A stretch of 5,988 nucleotides of DNA, from NCBI GenBank assembly GCA_021802115.1, contig JAKABA010000233.1, forward strand, positions 1-5,988, in the 5' to 3' direction. The notes beneath the pieces were generated by a model. That model was given only the letters and a program-made list of their open reading frames with translations, was not told where the DNA came from and ran no database searches. The stretch comes from a bacterium (GTDB taxonomy: Bacteria; Chloroflexota; Dormibacteria; UBA8260; Bog-877). Within the stretch, counting starts at the first letter, position 1. Every line of letters starts with the position of its first letter. Positions 5,539-5,988 of this stretch are shown here, one piece after another. A program made the translations under genes and the position numbers.

Positions 5539-5988
5539 ATGGTTAAGGCAAGGCCGGACTATTACGGGGCGCTGTGGGCGCCGGTCAAGGCCTCGGGCAC
5601 ACTTGTCGACCGCGTCGTTGAGAGGATCGAAGCGCTGCTCGCCCATGACCAGCTGAGCGCTGGGTCACGCCTGCCACCAGAGCGAGAGCTGGCACAAATG
5701 CTCGGGGTGAGCCGGCCGGCCTTGCGCGAAGCGGTAAAGACCCTGGCCGCTCGTGGCTGGCTGGTCGTCCGCCACGGGCAGGGTGTTTTCGTCGCACAAA
5801 GCGCCGAGGGGGCGATGCGTGCCCGGCTCTCTAGTCTCGAAGTAAGCCTCCAGGATCTATTCGCCATGCGGGAGGTGCTCGAAGTCGCAGCCGCTGGTTG
5901 GGCAGCCGAGCGGGCGACAGACCTGGAGATCTTGGAGCTCGCTGAAGCACTCGAGCGAATCGAGCAGGCCCGCAAAAAACCGGTGGAC
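5539..5988 (+). CDS. FadR-type GntR-family transcriptional regulator (partial, C-terminus cut by window edge)
   Basis: The 150 visible codons contain the N-terminal winged helix-turn-helix of GntR proteins: LVDRVVERIEALLA (22-35), then SRLPPERELAQMLGVSRPAL (43-62, the recognition helix-turn-helix) and REAVKTLAARGWLVVRHGQG (63-82) leading into the wing. From about 105 comes the start of an all-helical FCD ligand domain (LFAMREVLEVAAAGWAAERA), with the conserved Arg111 of this subfamily. The metal-binding Asp/His residues lie beyond the edge. These proteins are usually repressors released by small acids or metabolites. It is divergent from the oxygenase-transporter operon and probably controls it through the palindrome at 4724-4732. 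The start is ATG 5539, or GTG 5536 directly before it; a TAG at 5530-5532 excludes anything earlier. No Shine-Dalgarno is visible, so translation may be leaderless or weak. Confidence 0.92.
   Translation, partial: MVKARPDYYGALWAPVKASGTLVDRVVERIEALLAHDQLSAGSRLPPERELAQMLGVSRPALREAVKTLAARGWLVVRHGQGVFVAQSAEGAMRARLSSLEVSLQDLFAMREVLEVAAAGWAAERATDLEILELAEALERIEQARKKPVD

Noticed and set aside
4762..5646. 294-codon minus-strand open frame over the intergenic region
   Set aside because: It runs into the regulator gene on the opposite strand, is rich in Arg/Pro/Ser, and shows no recognisable motif.

Overview
The window looks like accessory or catabolic DNA from a high-GC actinomycete. Codon third positions are almost always G or C, starts include GTG, and Shine-Dalgarno sites are strong. 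The organism cannot be named from the sequence alone.

Layout. Positions 1-4366 hold a minus-strand operon, read from right to left. It encodes a phytanoyl-CoA-dioxygenase-type (PhyH) Fe(II)/2-oxoglutarate oxygenase (4366-3515), a 74-residue protein with two membrane helices (3508-3284), a family-5 (peptide/nickel/opine type) solute-binding protein (3165-1243), a possible 30-codon coupling ORF (1119-1027), and a DppB/OppB-type permease (1014 to the left edge, missing its last residues or stop). A second permease and ATPases would be expected beyond position 1. On the opposite strand, at the right edge, starts a FadR-type (GntR/FCD) regulator (5539 to the edge).

Control. Between the divergent genes lies about 1.17 kb. 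It contains a near-consensus sigma-70 promoter on the minus strand (TTGACA, 17-base spacer, TATAGT). Just downstream, on the expected transcription start, sits the palindrome GGTCTGACC, which matches the half-site pattern of FadR/PdhR/LldR-type operators. The simplest model is that the regulator represses the oxygenase-transporter operon and a ligand, perhaps the imported compound, releases it. The transporter would import an oligopeptide-like or other polar compound, and the oxygenase would hydroxylate it or a derivative. The substrate is unknown.

The rest of the intergenic region (about 4760-5513) reads as decayed DNA. Fragments in different frames resemble an IS21-type IstB ATPase (a P-loop lacking its GK, and a damaged DDIGML-like segment). 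Weak TG...CA inverted ends flank it. If this is right, an insertion sequence landed between regulator and operon, and its outer end now supplies the -35 box of the operon promoter.
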